Source: Cannabis sativa (Eukaryota > Streptophyta > Magnoliopsida > Rosales > Cannabaceae). Taken from it: a DNA stretch of 64,000 nt. Each line of letters begins with the position of its first letter. Position 1 is the stretch's first letter. Positions 44,095-57,020 of the stretch are shown piece after piece. The stretch covers positions 19,494,041 to 19,558,040 of the forward strand of contig NC_083606.1 of NCBI RefSeq assembly GCF_029168945.1, in the 5' to 3' direction. Both the position numbers and the translations under genes were made by a program. The notes beneath the pieces were generated by a model. The model had not been told where the DNA came from. It ran no database searches and worked only from the letters and a program-made list of their open reading frames with translations.

Positions 44095-46379
44095 AACTCC
44101 CACTTGCACTAATATAAAACAAAAAGTGCGTTTCAAATAATCTCAACACCTTGATATACAAATCAAGTGTAGTAGTAGTAAACTCCTCGTAATAGGATCT
44201 GAAAGGTTGAATTAAACACAACCTTTTCTCCACTATTACTCTTCCTTTAATCACAAAATCATTGATAATGTGAAATTCCTCTCTATATGTCTACTCTCTT
44301 GGGATACTGAATTCTATACCTTTGGCAACTACTTTTGGTTAATCAGGAAATTAACACTAGTAGTTTAAGGCAATTTGGAATGGTGCCAAAGATGTATAGA
44401 ACTTTCCTTAGACTGAATAAGTAACTTTCCTGCAGCTTTAACATTCAGTCTATCTCTGGTAGACCTAGAGACTTCAGATAGGTTTTTACACTTCTCCAAA
44501 ATCACTATTCCACCCCCAGAGTAATCACCATCTTATCAGAAAGATTTACTAGCACATAGGCAAATTTCGAAATCTGATATGGTGTAGTCTAAGAGTTTTA
44601 AACACACCCTTATAGACTAACATATAGTTCCTCTTCTTTATCTTAGGATTTACTTGATTGTCTTCCAATGTTCTTCTCCCGGATTAATCGATACCTACTC
44701 ATTACTCCCACTCAACAAGCAGTGTCCGGTCTAAGGCATACAAAAGCATATCTAAGACCTCTCACTTGTTGATGTAAGAAATTCTTTCATGGCTTTATCT
44801 TTTCGAATAGTTAAGACTTTTCCTTAGATAAATAAAATCTATACCTAAGAAGTTGTGAAGCTTCTATAGATTGCCATTAGAAAGAAAATGCTTCAGCATC
44901 TTACTAAAGTAAGTTGCTTGCATTAGAGTAAGTAATTACCAGGTATACCACAAGCCATAGGTTTAGATAAACTCAAACCTATAATACTAGGAACAGGAAG
45001 TTTTGTTAAGTCCATAGAATAGACTTATTAACGAAAATTTCCTTTTATGTCCTTGTAATAGAAAACTTTAGGTCATTCCATGTGAATGGATTAAACCATA
45101 GTTCTATTGGCTTTCTTCTTAGTTTCTTATCTTGACAATCCATTACTTGTTTAAACTCACAATGGATTTTAATCACTTGTGTCTCCCAAGTCATAAGAAG
45201 GTGAGTTCCTAGAAACTCTCCCACTACGACAAGGTACCGTGAATTATGTCGAAGAAAACTAAATGGTATTGATCTCTTCGGTTGTGACAAGACAACGTAG
45301 GCGATGGGATCATCATATGTTATAAGATGATAGAACACTTTTGGAATCAAGAATAAATATCTCCTTTATTTGCTACTTGTTTTTCAGACTTAGTCATTTT
45401 CTTAGAAAAGTAGTATTTGTTTGAACAAACACTTTCTTATCTTTTGACAATGGGATGGTCCACCCCTAATCACTTAGAAAAGCTAACAAACCATGGTTAA
45501 CAGTTCTAGCCTTTCTTAAGATTTTGATTAGGTCATCCATGAATCTAGTAATGATTTACATTAAGTATACAACCATTACATCATTCTGAAATTGTATTAC
45601 CATAGAAGGATTTAGGCAACGACTAGTAACTAATCATCAACATGCAACTCGAAATTTCTGGGGAGGTAAGTTTGGATATAATTCAAAAATCAATTTAATG
45701 ATCTTTGAACTGCATATCTACTAACTATTTCTCCACCCCTATCAGTTCGCAAGATCTTTAACCACTTACCTTAATGGTTTTAACCATTGCTAGAAATTTA
45801 TGAAATTTTTCAAACATTTCAAATTTCTTTAAATAAGGTATAATCTAGAGTTATCGTTTTAAGAATACAACGAAAAACTCATATCCACCCCTGAATGTAC
45901 ATTCATCTGCGAATGAGATGAACTACTTTCAGTGGATATAGGCATATTAACTCTTTGCAGAGATTGATCTTGTCAAATCCACTATGAACAAGATACAAAT
46001 GCCATAGATTAAGAAAATGTGGTAGTGTCTATGATGACATAGGTTTAGTTACATCAAAGAGTTCTTAGAATACTTCAAGTGGATCCCGGTCACGTAATCA
46101 CCTAACTCATATTCCATACAGTTTTAATCCATTAATGGAAGATGGATATTAAACACTTGAAAAAGTGTAACTGTATTGTATTCTAGAATTAGAAATATAA
46201 GAAAATTTCTATTTGGAATCTAAAATTAAAGTCAAAGACTTAAATTTATACCAAATATTATGAGTAATTCTATCTTGGACCAGCACTACTAATACAAACT
46301 CTAAGTCAGATTTGCCCATACAAGTAGGAGATTTCTAAGATTGAGGATTTATATCAATTGGGAATAGAATTTCGGGATT
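44095..46379 (-). pseudogene. Decayed copia pol of the young element
   Basis: Parallels 15376-17658 line by line, including the DRGGE integrase trace (about 45755-45730) and FKQVMDCQDKKL (within 45120-45160), with the same absence of an open frame. Polypurine text AAGTGGGAGTT abuts the 3' LTR at 44095. Confidence 0.6.
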
Positions 46380-49300
46380 ATAATCATATGCGTCATATAA
46401 AATGACATGAAATGATTTATAGACCATTCATCCAATGATATGTTTTGAAAGCTAATTCGAAATGAATAAGCTAAGAGGAATTAGGATAATTTCGTTTAAA
46501 ATAAGAATCCAACGATGCTTCGATTAGCGAAAGTCAAAGTAATCTTATTTATATAATCTTCTTGTTTCATATCGTAAAAATACTAGTCTAAGGTGTCATC
46601 AATGGATGAACAGCTAGATGTCGCATATACAATATTTATCTTTCGAGATCTAACACTATTATGTATGTCTAATGGTGAAAATCCACTAGGGATTTATCTC
46701 ATTAGATAAACAAGCCAAGTTAGACCAACAATGAAGATTCGAAATTAAACTACAACTTAATAACAGAAAATAACATGGTTCAATATAAATTCATACACAA
46801 TTCAGAAATTATAAGCATATAGCAAGTAGGAATGACAAGTGAAAATACTAAAACTTACAATCCTAAATAATTTCCAAGGTTTTCAACAACCTGATATCAG
46901 TGTCCCGTTTAGGCGAGAGTCAAAGCTACCATTCATTGAATAGAGTTGTCAGCTCGTCTAAAATGTTAAACATTCTAGCAACCTTTTATTCGATCAAGAT
47001 TGGAATTCAGCGTTGTCCCGTTTAGGCGAGAGTCAAGGCAATTCTATCTTATGAGCTTCCACCATTGTTTCATAATTTGCAAGTCAAGTATGGTCGCCAC
47101 CATTAGGGTGATCCATACCATACAAAACACTTACAAACTACTTATCATGCGAGGTTAAACGGTGCGAAATTGCTAATGAACGTTCCTCCATTAGGGAGGA
47201 TTACTCACTAAAACAAACGCGGTGTAAAACCCACAATGGAGATCGAATGTCTCTTGATAATAAAGCTCATTATTTAAAAAGAGTTGTATTTTCTTTTATT
47301 CTCTTTATTTATTCTATTTATTTTAAATATATATTTATTTATTTAAAATTTCCAATTTAGAATGAAAAATTCTAAATATAAATTTTAATTTAATATTTAT
47401 AAATTTTACTTAGATGGATATGAAAATAACATGAATTATTTCCATCTTAGTAATAATTTCCAATAAATATTTAGAAAAAAATATTTAAGTTGTTACAAAA
47501 TTAATTTAAATTAATTTACAACTCAAATTTAATTTTCTATAAATATATATTGCATTTCGAAAAATTAAAGTATATAAGAATACAATTTTCGAAAAATGCA
47601 TATTAAAATAAAAAATAAATCCCTGGAAAAATTATTCTAATTTAATGTTGGCCCAAAATTAATTAATAAAATTAATTTACAACAAAAAATATAATTTTCC
47701 TATTTAATTAAATATATAAGAAAAATTACAAATATTTAAGTATGATGATGAAAATCAACTTAAATATTAATTTTCTATTTAATTAAATACACTAGAAAAA
47801 TACTTCAAGCAAAAATATCACCTATCTAGATTTTCCTTTGACTAATTAATTCTATTTCTAATAATATACTTTAATTCAATTTATTTTAAATTAATCAATA
47901 AATGAAAAAATCATTGATTTAAGTTGATCCAAGAATTAATTAAAATAATTAATTTACAACTTAATCTATTTTTCAAGATAAAATTCGAAATTCTAGCATT
48001 TAAGAAATACAATTTCGAAAATTGATTAATAAAATAAAGAAAAAATATATTTTGAAAATTATTTAAATTTAGTTGAAAAAAATAAATTTCAACTAAAAAT
48101 AATTTTCTATTTAATTAAATGTCATGAAAAAGAAATATTTAAGTATGATGATAAAAATCAACTTAGATATTTAATTTTCAAATTAATTAAATGTATTAAA
48201 TTCAAGAAATAAATAATTAAGTGTAGAGAAGGCTTAATTATTAATCTCTAGTTTAATACTAGGAAAAAATATATTTAAAATAAATTGTACCAAAATTAAT
48301 TAATAAATAATTAATTTCACAATTTATAATATTTTCCTATTTAATATTAGAAATAATAAGTAGTCTATAAATAACTATCTAGAAAATATCTTATTTGACT
48401 AAGTATCTTTTCCACAAAATTTGAAAAAAATATCTAATTTAAGTTGTACTAGAAAAATCTAGAACTTAAATATTTTCAAATTTAAATTTAATTAAATATC
48501 AAAAATTAAGTTGTAACCACTTAATTTGAAAATATTCCATTTTAAGTTAATATTTGAAAAGATATTAACTTAAAAAATATCTAAAGAATCTTAATAACCA
48601 ATGCCTAAAATTCCTCAACTTAATTTTGAAATTTTGAATTCAAAAGATATTCAGCATTTAAGTTGGTTAGTTGAAGATAACTAAATATCAACTTAAATAG
48701 GAATATTTAATGAAAAATTTAAATTAAGTTCCAGAAAGAATCTAGATGGTTATAATTCTATATTTAATTAAATACAAGAAAATACATATAGTTTAGCTTA
48801 GAATATAAAATTCCTTAAACTATATTTTTCTTAAATTAATTTCAAAATAAATGAAATTAATTATGTTGCTAATCAATTTTATTAGGTTAAACTAGTTTAA
48901 TTAACCTAGTACGATCATTCAAATCGAGCAAATGGGCCTTCACAATTGGGGTGGTTTGTGTGAGGGAGTCTTGGAGTTCGGTATGTCGTACCCACTTCTA
49001 TGGCTCCCAACTCTCACACAAGGCCCAAAAGAGAGGAATTTAACCTTAATAAGAACAACTGTTATTAATTGAATAAGCCCAAAACTAAATGGGCCTAAAT
49101 AAAATCTATCAATGACTATGACATTTTATTTAGCAACATTAACCTATATGCATCTATAATAAAATTAAACACATAGGCTCACACAGGCACACTTTGGATG
49201 GGTCCTATCATATTGCTAGGTCATACACAGATGAAAGAAGATTGTAAAATTTACCTGTTACAAATTATTATCTTGACCAAGGGAGCCATCAGATCATTAG

Positions 49301-50492
49301 ATCTGGCAAAAAGTAACCATGGCTATTTGCAATCAAGTAATAATAGGTTTTAAAAAACTTACAAACAAGCTAAAACACATACTCCTGCAACAGGGTTAGC
49401 TGGATAGTTGGATGTAGGATTTATTTAATTTTAAATAAATATTTAATTTCGAAATTAATTAATTAAATAAATAAAAAAAAAAAAAATTAAAAAAATTTCG
49501 AAAATTTTTAAAAAAAAAAAATTTAAAAAAAATTCGAAATTTAAAAAAAATTAAAATTAAACCTACAATTTTTGAAAAATTAGGTTTCAACCAACCTAAA
49601 TATCATTTCAAAAATTTGCTAACTACTTTTAAATTTTAAATGTTATTTTATAAATAAAAATTAAATAAAAATTAGAAAAGATAAATAAATATCTTTTTCA
49701 AATTTTTAAATATAATTTAAATAAATAAAATAACAAAATTTAAAAAAAAATTAGCAAAATATCTTATATCTATTTAAAATTACATGATTATAAATATCTT
49801 ATTTTAAATTTAAATATGGTCAAAATATCTAAAAAGATTTAATTAAAAAATCTTAAAAGATAAGATATTTTTAAAATATCTTAAAAGATATTATAAATAT
49901 CTTAAAAGATATGACCTTAAATTTAAAAAAAAATATAATCAAATTTAAAAATAAGATAGATTTTTAAGCAAAAAGATAAATACTAATTCTATTCAAATTC
50001 AAATTACACTAATATCTTGAATTAAATTAAAAAAAAATTTAAATTAATTCAAAATGATAATTAGAATTGAATTAGGAATAGTAATAGTATATATACAAAA
50101 CCATACAAAAAATTGGAAGTTAATTCCATGAAAAAGTATGAAAAATTGAAGAAAATTGAAAAAATTCGAAACTGTACGGACAGTTCTGCGATCGCAGGAA
50201 ATTATCAAGACAAATTTCGATTTTGTCAAATCTTCAAAAAATCATAACTAATTCAAATAAAATCCAAATTGAGTTCTGTAAAAGGCTAACTTGCTTAATT
50301 TTTTCCATACTATCCAATAAAAATAATGCCAGAACCGAAATAACAATTATTTTTCACGAAAATTTCACAATCATCAATCAATCATCAAATAACACTCAAT
50401 ACAACATGATACCATCCAAAGAACATACAAACAATCGTTTTAAAGTCCAAATTTCTTGCAAGTAAATCAATTACCATGGCTCTGAGGCCAGT
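46380..50492 (-). other. AT-rich leader of the young element
   Basis: Non-coding, aligns with 17659-21784. It holds the hairpin cluster (46694-47200). The GC-rich island near the PBS is largely lost and replaced around 50183-50200 by a short palindrome CTGCGATCGCAG. A-rich runs are at 49480-49550. Confidence 0.7.
46694..47200 (-). other. Inverted-repeat (hairpin) cluster, young element
   Basis: Contains TTATCTCATTAGATAA (46694-46709), two TCCCGTTTAGGCGAGA copies (about 46903 and 47016), CCACCATTAGGGTGA (about 47097) and the TCCTCC/GGAGGA hairpin (47184-47200), in the same order and spacing as in unit 2. Confidence 0.6.
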
Positions 50493-52373
50493 TGTTGGAA
50501 TTTATTTTACCAGGATCTTAGATCTACTCACAAGTATGTTTATTAACATCCTAAATATGAACTTTCTAAAACGATAAAATAAACACATATAAAGTTTAGG
50601 AAACCTTACATTGGGTGCAGCGGAATAATATGACTCCTTCCGTTCAGATATCTAGCCCTTGATTCCTTTCTGTAGCAGAGCATTATCAATATCTGAACCT
50701 GGATCTCTTTCTCTGAATCTTTGATGCTGAATCTCCTTTGCTGATGATCTTTCTTCACGATCTTCCTCACTATGATTGAGGTATCACTTGATGTGTATGG
50801 GCACTACTCTAATCACTAAGAGAGGTTCGAAATTTTGAGGAAGAAAAGAGAGAGAGAGTGGCGGCTAGAGAAGAGAGTGGAGGCTCAGGTTTTTCTGATT
50901 CAGAAAGTGTAATTTTCCTGAAACCTTCACTATCTATTTATAGCATTCCTCTAGGGCTTGATTTGAATTATATGGCATTAAAATAATGAAAAAATCATTT
51001 AAAAAAGATAACACAAGTGGCCGGCCCTATGCTAGGTGGACTGGGCCTTGATTTTTGCAATTTTGCAATTTCACCACTTTTGTATCTGATTTTCTCAAAA
51101 ATGCCAATTTCCTAATTCAATCATTTAAATGCCAATTCTAACTATTTAATAACTATAAATAATTATTAAATAATATTGTCATTTATCATATTTATTAATT
51201 GAACCATACAAAGTATCATAATTAACAAATATGCCCCTATAAACTCTTTCTTTACAATTTCGCCCTTACTTAGTGAAAATTTCACAAATAGACATAGTCT
51301 AACTTGTGAATTATAATTGATTAATCAAAACCAATTACATGAGTCTTACAAGCAATATTATCTCAACTAGTGGGGGGACCATGGGTCTATATAACCGAGC
51401 TTCCAATAAGTAGATCAAGAATTTAGCACTAAAATTCACTAACTTATTAATTCTTCGTTGAATCCACGCATAGAACTCAGAATTGCACTCTCAGTATATA
51501 GAATGCTCTATATGTTCCACCATATAGACACATCATTAGTTATCCATTGTTATAATCCTAATGTGATCAATGATCCTCTATATGAATGATCTACACTGTA
51601 AAGGGATTAAATTACCGTTACACCCTACAATGTATTTATTCCTTAAAACACTTGACCCCGTATAAATGATATTTCAGCTTATGTGAAATGAGTACTCCAC
51701 CATTTATGTTCGTTTGGTCAAGCTCGAAGGAGATCATCCTTTGCTTACTATTCGCCAGATAGAAGCTATAGATTCCATGTTTATGCTAGCGCTCCCACTC
51801 AATTGCACTACCGTGTTCCCAAAATGTACGTATCACCCTGACCTAAAAGTAGGCTTAACTAACAAATCAAAGAACACGAATAGCCTCTCGAGATTGAGCC
51901 TAATCATATCAGGATTAAGATCATTTGATCTAGGATCAACTAGGCGATATTGACTTGAATAGATATTACGGTAGGTTTAATAAATCTAAGTCAAAGTTCA
52001 ATATCGGTCCCTTCCGATGCATACTCCATGCATCCAACCTGAGCTTTACTTTAACCAATGCTCTGGAAAGAACATAGTATTTCTCCAAATACAAGTAAAC
52101 TCTTGTTGTAGATTATCATATCAGTAAAACCCTATGTCTGATAAATCTAGGAAACTTTATTCACATAGTCATGTTTACTTTCCAATGTGTTGACGACACA
52201 ATAAACAGGATCAAGTATGTGAAAAGGGTTTCAGATGAATTTATACATTATGTACATATAATCATGAAATAAATCATGTGAACCATGCAACATTAAATGT
52301 TATTTCTGATCTATATTAATAAGTAAATCTGATTATATTGAAATGAGTTTTATTTAGGGCATAAAACCCAACA
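50493..52373 (-). mobile_element. 5' LTR of the young nested element
   Basis: 1,881 bp. The right end CCCAACA is followed by AAATC (52374-52378), matching the left side. Reversed TATA box at 50935-50942, which would start transcription near 50905 and run left into the leader. Confidence 0.92.
50935..50942 (-). promoter_or_regulatory. TATA box of the young element's 5' LTR
   Basis: TATAAATA in minus sense, preceded in U3 by the GGCCGGCC palindrome near 51020. It is the most likely active promoter of the family in this window. Confidence 0.6.
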
Positions 52374-52378
52374 AAATC

Positions 52379-52711
52379 CTCTTTCTCTTTTCTTCTTCTA
52401 AAATTTCGAACCTTAGTGATAGAGTAAGTGCCCACACACAGCAAGTGGTAACTCAATCATAGATTGGAAGACTGTGAAGGATCACACACAAAGAGAAGGA
52501 CATTCGGGCTCAGATCTTGATAATACTCTGCGACAGAAAGGATACAAGGGTTAGAGATCTGAGTGGAAGGAGACATTAATTCCGCTGCATCAATGTAAGG
52601 TTTTCTTAACTTTATATGTGTTTATTTTATCGTTTTAGAAAGTTCATATTTAGGGTGTTAAACAACATACTTGTGAGTAGATCTAAGATCTTGGTAAAAT
52701 AATTTCCAACA
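52379..52711 (+). mobile_element. 5' LTR of the plus element, right part
   Basis: Continues the LTR broken at 42216 (compare 60387-60723) and ends TTTCCAACA directly before a PBS. Confidence 0.9.
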
Positions 52712-52712
52712 A

Positions 52713-52729
52713 CTGGCCTCAGAGCCATG
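52713..52729 (+). other. Primer-binding site of the plus element
   Basis: CTGGCCTCAGAGCCATG, next to the LTR end, similar to the initiator-Met tRNA type. It is followed at once by GTAATT, a possible splice donor. Confidence 0.6.
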
Positions 52730-52977
52730 GTAATTGATTTTCTTGCAAGAAATTTGGACTTTAAAACGATTGTTTGTTATTTGGATGGTTTCATGTTGTG
52801 TTGAGTGTTATTTGATGATTGATTGATGTTTGTGAATTTTTGTGAATTAAAATTTTGTTTCTGGAATTATTTTTATTGGATAGTATGGAAAAAATTAAGC
52901 AAGTTAATTTTTTACTGAACTCAATTTCGATTTAATTTGAATTAGTTATGATTTTTTGAAGTTTCGGAAAAAATTAG

Positions 52978-53165
52978 GGTCGTGCAACAGGGCTACGCGC
53001 GCGGACAACACGCGTTCAGACAACTGCTTGACCGAGCGCCTGTCTGAACCGCCCATCTGCGCGCGCGGAAATCTTGCAATTCCTCCCCAGCGCCGAGGTT
53101 CCACGCCCATGCACTCCCCTTGCGCGCGCGGACAAGTATGCACAGCATACTGTCCGTACAGCTCG
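52978..53165 (+). other. GC-rich island near the PBS, plus element
   Basis: Longer version of the islands at 13073 and 21384. It has three GCGCGCGGA-type motifs (52996, 53059, 53122 regions) and an imperfect hairpin GACAAGTATG/CATACTGTC (53131-53153). Confidence 0.65.
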
Positions 53166-55871
53166 CATTTTTTTCGTTTTTCTTCGATTTTTCATGCTAT
53201 TTCATGGATTTAACTTCCGATTTTTTGTGTAGTTTTGTATTTAGACATTTACTATTCCTATTTCAATTCTAAATATCATAATTAAATTAATTAATATTTT
53301 TTTAATTTAATTCATGATATTAGTGTAATTTGAATTTGAAAATAGTAAATATCTATCTTTTTGCTTAATTATTTATCTTATTTTTAAATTTGATTATATC
53401 TTATCTTATTAATAAAATTTAAGGTCAGATATGAATTTTTTAAATTAAATATTTTTTTTAAATAATTTGACCTTATTTAAATTTAAAATAAGATAACTAT
53501 AATCATGATATTTTAAATAGATGTAAGATATTTTGCTAACGTTTAAATTTTGTTATTTTATTTATTTAAATTAAATCATAAAATCTGAAAAAGATTTTTA
53601 TTTATCTTTTTTTAATTTTTTATTTAATTTTTATTTATAAAATAACATTTAATTTTTAAAAGTAGTTAGCAAATTTTGAAATGATATTTAAGTTAGTTGA
53701 AACCTAATTTTTCAAAATTGTAGGTTTAATTTTAAATATTTTATTAATTAATTTCGAAATATATATATTTATTTTTTTTAATTTCGAAATAAATATTATT
53801 TTATTATTATTTAATTATTTTTTGAAATTTAATTATTTAAAATAAAATAAATCCTACATCCAACTATCCAGCTAACCTTGTTGCAGGAGTATGTTATTTA
53901 GCTTGTCTGTAAGTTTTTTAAAACCTATTATTGCTTGATTGCAAATAGCCATGGTTAACTTGTTGACAGATCCAATGATCTGATTTTAACTCATGGCTCC
54001 CTTGGTCAAGTAAATAATTTGTAACATGTAAAATTTACAATCTTCTTTCATCTGTGTATGACCTAGCAACATGATAGGATCCATCCAAATGTGTGCATGT
54101 GTGAGCCTGAGCCTATATGTTTATTTTATTATATAGATACATATAGGTTGTTGCTAAATAAAATGTCACACCCTGATAGATTTTATTTAGGTCCATTTAG
54201 TTTTTGGACCTATTCAATTAATAACAGTTATTTATTTTAAGGTTAAATTCATCTCTTTTGGGCCTTGTGTGAGAGTTGGGGGCCAATAGAAGTGGGTACG
54301 ACATACTGAACCCAGCTCCCCCTCACATGAACTACCCCAATTGTGAAGGCCCATTTGCCTGATTTGAATAACTGTGCTAGATTAATTAAATTAGTTTGGC
54401 CTAATAAAATTGAATTATCAACATAATTAACTTTTAAAATATATGAAATTTATTTTCATTTTAATATTTTAAAGTTAATTTTAAGAAAAACACTTTTAGT
54501 TTTAGATATTATTTCTAGACAAATTGTTTGTATTTTTCTTGTATTTAATTAAATAAAGAATTTTAACTAACTAGATTTTTTCTGGAGCTTATTTAATTAA
54601 ATATTCCTATTTAAGTTATAAATTAGTTATTTCAACTGATTTTTCATATCTAACTTAAATTTAAATATTTTATTTAAATTTAAAATTAAGTTGAGGAATC
54701 CTAGGCATTAGTTATTAAAGATTCTTAAGATATTTTTTAAGTTAGTTTTAAACTTAAAATGGAATATTTTTCAAATTAAGTGGTTACAACTTAATTTTTG
54801 ATATTTAGTTAAATTTAAATTTGAAAATATTTAAGTTCTAGATTTTTTCTATGCAACTTAAATAAGATATTTTTTTTTTTCAAATTTTTGTTGAAAAGAT
54901 ACTTAGTCAAATAAGTATTTTCTAGATAGTTATTTCTAGACTACTTATTATTTCTAATTAATTATTTAAATAATTAATTTTGGTACAATTTAATTTAAGT
55001 ATATTTTTGCTAGTATTAAACTAGAAATTAATAATTAAGCCTTCTCTACACTTAATTATTTATTTCTTGAATTTAATACATTTAATTAAATTGAAAAATT
55101 AAATATCTAAGTTGATTCTCATCATGATACTTAAATATTTATTTTTCATGACACTTAATTAAATAGAAAATTATTTTTTAGTTGAAATTTAATTTTTCAA
55201 CTTAAATTTAAATAATTTTCAAAATATATTTTTTCTTTATTTTATTAATCAATTTTAAAATTGCATTTTATTTATGCAAGATGATTTTGAATTTATCTTG
55301 AAAAATAGATTAAGTTGTAAATTAATTATTTATTTTAATTAATTCTTGGACCAACTTAAATCAATGATTTTTTTTCATTTATTAATTAATTTAAAATAAA
55401 TGAATTAAAACATATTATTAGAAATTGAATTAATTAGTCAAAGGAAAATCTAGATAGGTGATATTTTTGCTTGAAGTATTTTTTCTAAGTATTTATTATT
55501 TAGTATTTTCGAAAAATTAGTATAATTTTATACTTTCTTTTTCAAAATACAATAAATATATTCTCATGAAAATTTATTTTAAGTTGCAATTTAATTTAAA
55601 TTACTACAACTTAAATTAATTTTCTTAATATTTATATATCAAAATTACTACTAAGATGGAAATAATTCACTTTATTTTAATCACCATCTAAGTATAATTT
55701 TATAAATATTAAATTAAATTCTTATTTAGAATTTTAATTCTAAATTCGAATTTAATTGAATATATTTTATTAAAATAATAAAGAAAATACATTTTAAAGA
55801 ATGAGCTTTATCATTATTAAGATATTCGATCTCCATTGTTGGTTTTACATCGCGTTTGTTTTAGTGAGTAA

Positions 55872-56168
55872 TTCTCCCTAAGGAGGAACGTTCATTAGTA
55901 ATTTCGCACCGTTTAATCTCGAAAGATAAGTAGTTTGTAAGTGTTTTATATGGTATGGATCACCCTAATGGTGGCGACCATATTTGACTTGCAAAATATG
56001 AAACAATGGTAGAAGCTCATAAGATAGAATAGCCTTGACTCTTGCCTAAACGGGACAATACTGGATTCCAATCTTGATTGAATAAAAGGTTGCTAGAATG
56101 TTTAACATTTTAGATGAGCTGACAACTCTATTCCATAGATGGTAGCTATGACTCTCGCCTAAACGGGA
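55872..56168 (+). other. Inverted-repeat (hairpin) cluster, plus element
   Basis: 55872-55887 TTCTCC-CTAA-GGAGGA; 55960-55974 TCACC-CTAAT-GGTGG; 56040-56055 TCTTG-CCTAAA-CGGGA; 56153-56168 TCTCG-CCTAAA-CGGGA. Substitutions relative to unit 2 keep the stems pairable (C-G to U-G). The last hairpin ends 163 bases before the gag ATG. Confidence 0.6.
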
Positions 56169-56331
56169 CACTGATATCAGTTTGTTGAAAACCTTGGAAA
56201 TTATTTAGGACTATATTTTTTAGTATTTTCTCTTATCAATCCTACATGCTACGTGCTTATAATTTTTGAATTGATTTTGTGTTAAACCATTATTGATTTC
56301 TATTTATTATTTTGTAGTATCCTGTATAACC

Positions 56332-57020
56332 ATGATGAATTCCATGTTATCACTGTTGACTGAAAATAAGCTAAATGGATCTAACTTTCCAAAATGGAAT
56401 GAGAACATTAATATTGCTCTCATAGGAGAAAGTGCCTTGTTTGTGTTAACTGAGCTATTCGGTAGGGCATCTCTTCAGTCTCGCTTTGACGCGACTAAGA
56501 AATATATCAATGCATGGATGGAACCCCATCAAAACGTGCGTGATCATGTTCTCCTCATGGCAAGTTATTTCCAAGAAGCTCAGGATCATGGTGCTGAAAT
56601 GGATCACACTACTCAATTTAGTCTTATCTTGAATAGTCTAACTCCAGCATTTTCGCCCTATACATCAAATTATGTCATGAATAAAAAGGACATATACTTT
56701 CATGAGTTAGTCAATGACCTTCAAACATATGAAATTCGATTGGAGGACCTAAGAAGAAAGGGAGTAAATCTCAAAATTCTGGGAATGGTAATGGGACGGT
56801 CAAACCTGAAGCAAATGTTGCCTCTGCTTCTATGCCCAAATCAAAGAAGAAGTGGAAAAACAACAAGAAGCGTGCAAAAGCCATGAAAAACAAAAAGGCT
56901 GCTGCTTCTAGTGATACACCCAAAGGAAAGTGTTTCTACTGCAATGAAAAAGGTCATTGGAAACCCCAGTGTCCTAAACTTCTAGCAAAGAAACAAGGTA
57001 TTTCTTTCTATAAACTTTAA
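56332..57020 (+). pseudogene. Copia gag with one frameshift
   Basis: The start at 56332 or 56335 (MMNSMLSLLTENKLNG) is preferred because it is the first ATG after a splice-like acceptor. The N-terminal part KLNGSNFPKWNENINIAL is a typical copia gag opening. The middle aligns with the UBN2-type gag region (residues about 60-140, including FSLILNSLTPAFSPY). A one-base loss near 56750 (CTAAGAAG run) shifts frame. The C-terminal part reads on in the next frame with a Lys-rich stretch and a CCHC zinc knuckle CFYCNEKGHWKPQC (56935-56976), stopping at 57018-57020. It would encode the capsid protein that packages element RNA. It is the only gag of this LTR family in the window. Confidence 0.85.

Larger units (their letters stand above)
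42217..52373 (-). mobile_element. Young full-length 10.16-kb non-autonomous copia-derived element
   Basis: Minus sense: 5' LTR 50493-52373, PBS (50492 down), leader 50492 to about 46380, decayed pol 46379-44095, polypurine tract, 3' LTR. Perfect 5-bp duplication AAATC (42212-42216, 52374-52378). The near-identical LTRs show the most recent insertion in the window. It has no gag and no open pol, so it must have been moved by proteins from elsewhere. Confidence 0.9.
52730..56331 (+). other. AT-rich leader of the plus element, possible intron
   Basis: About 3.6 kb without coding frames, very A/T-rich. It begins GTAATTG right after the PBS and ends TTTATTATTTTGTAG (AG at 56316-56317) 14 bases before the gag ATG, so it has the ends of a plant intron. 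It contains the longest GC-rich island (52978-53165) and the hairpin cluster (55872-56168). Confidence 0.5.
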
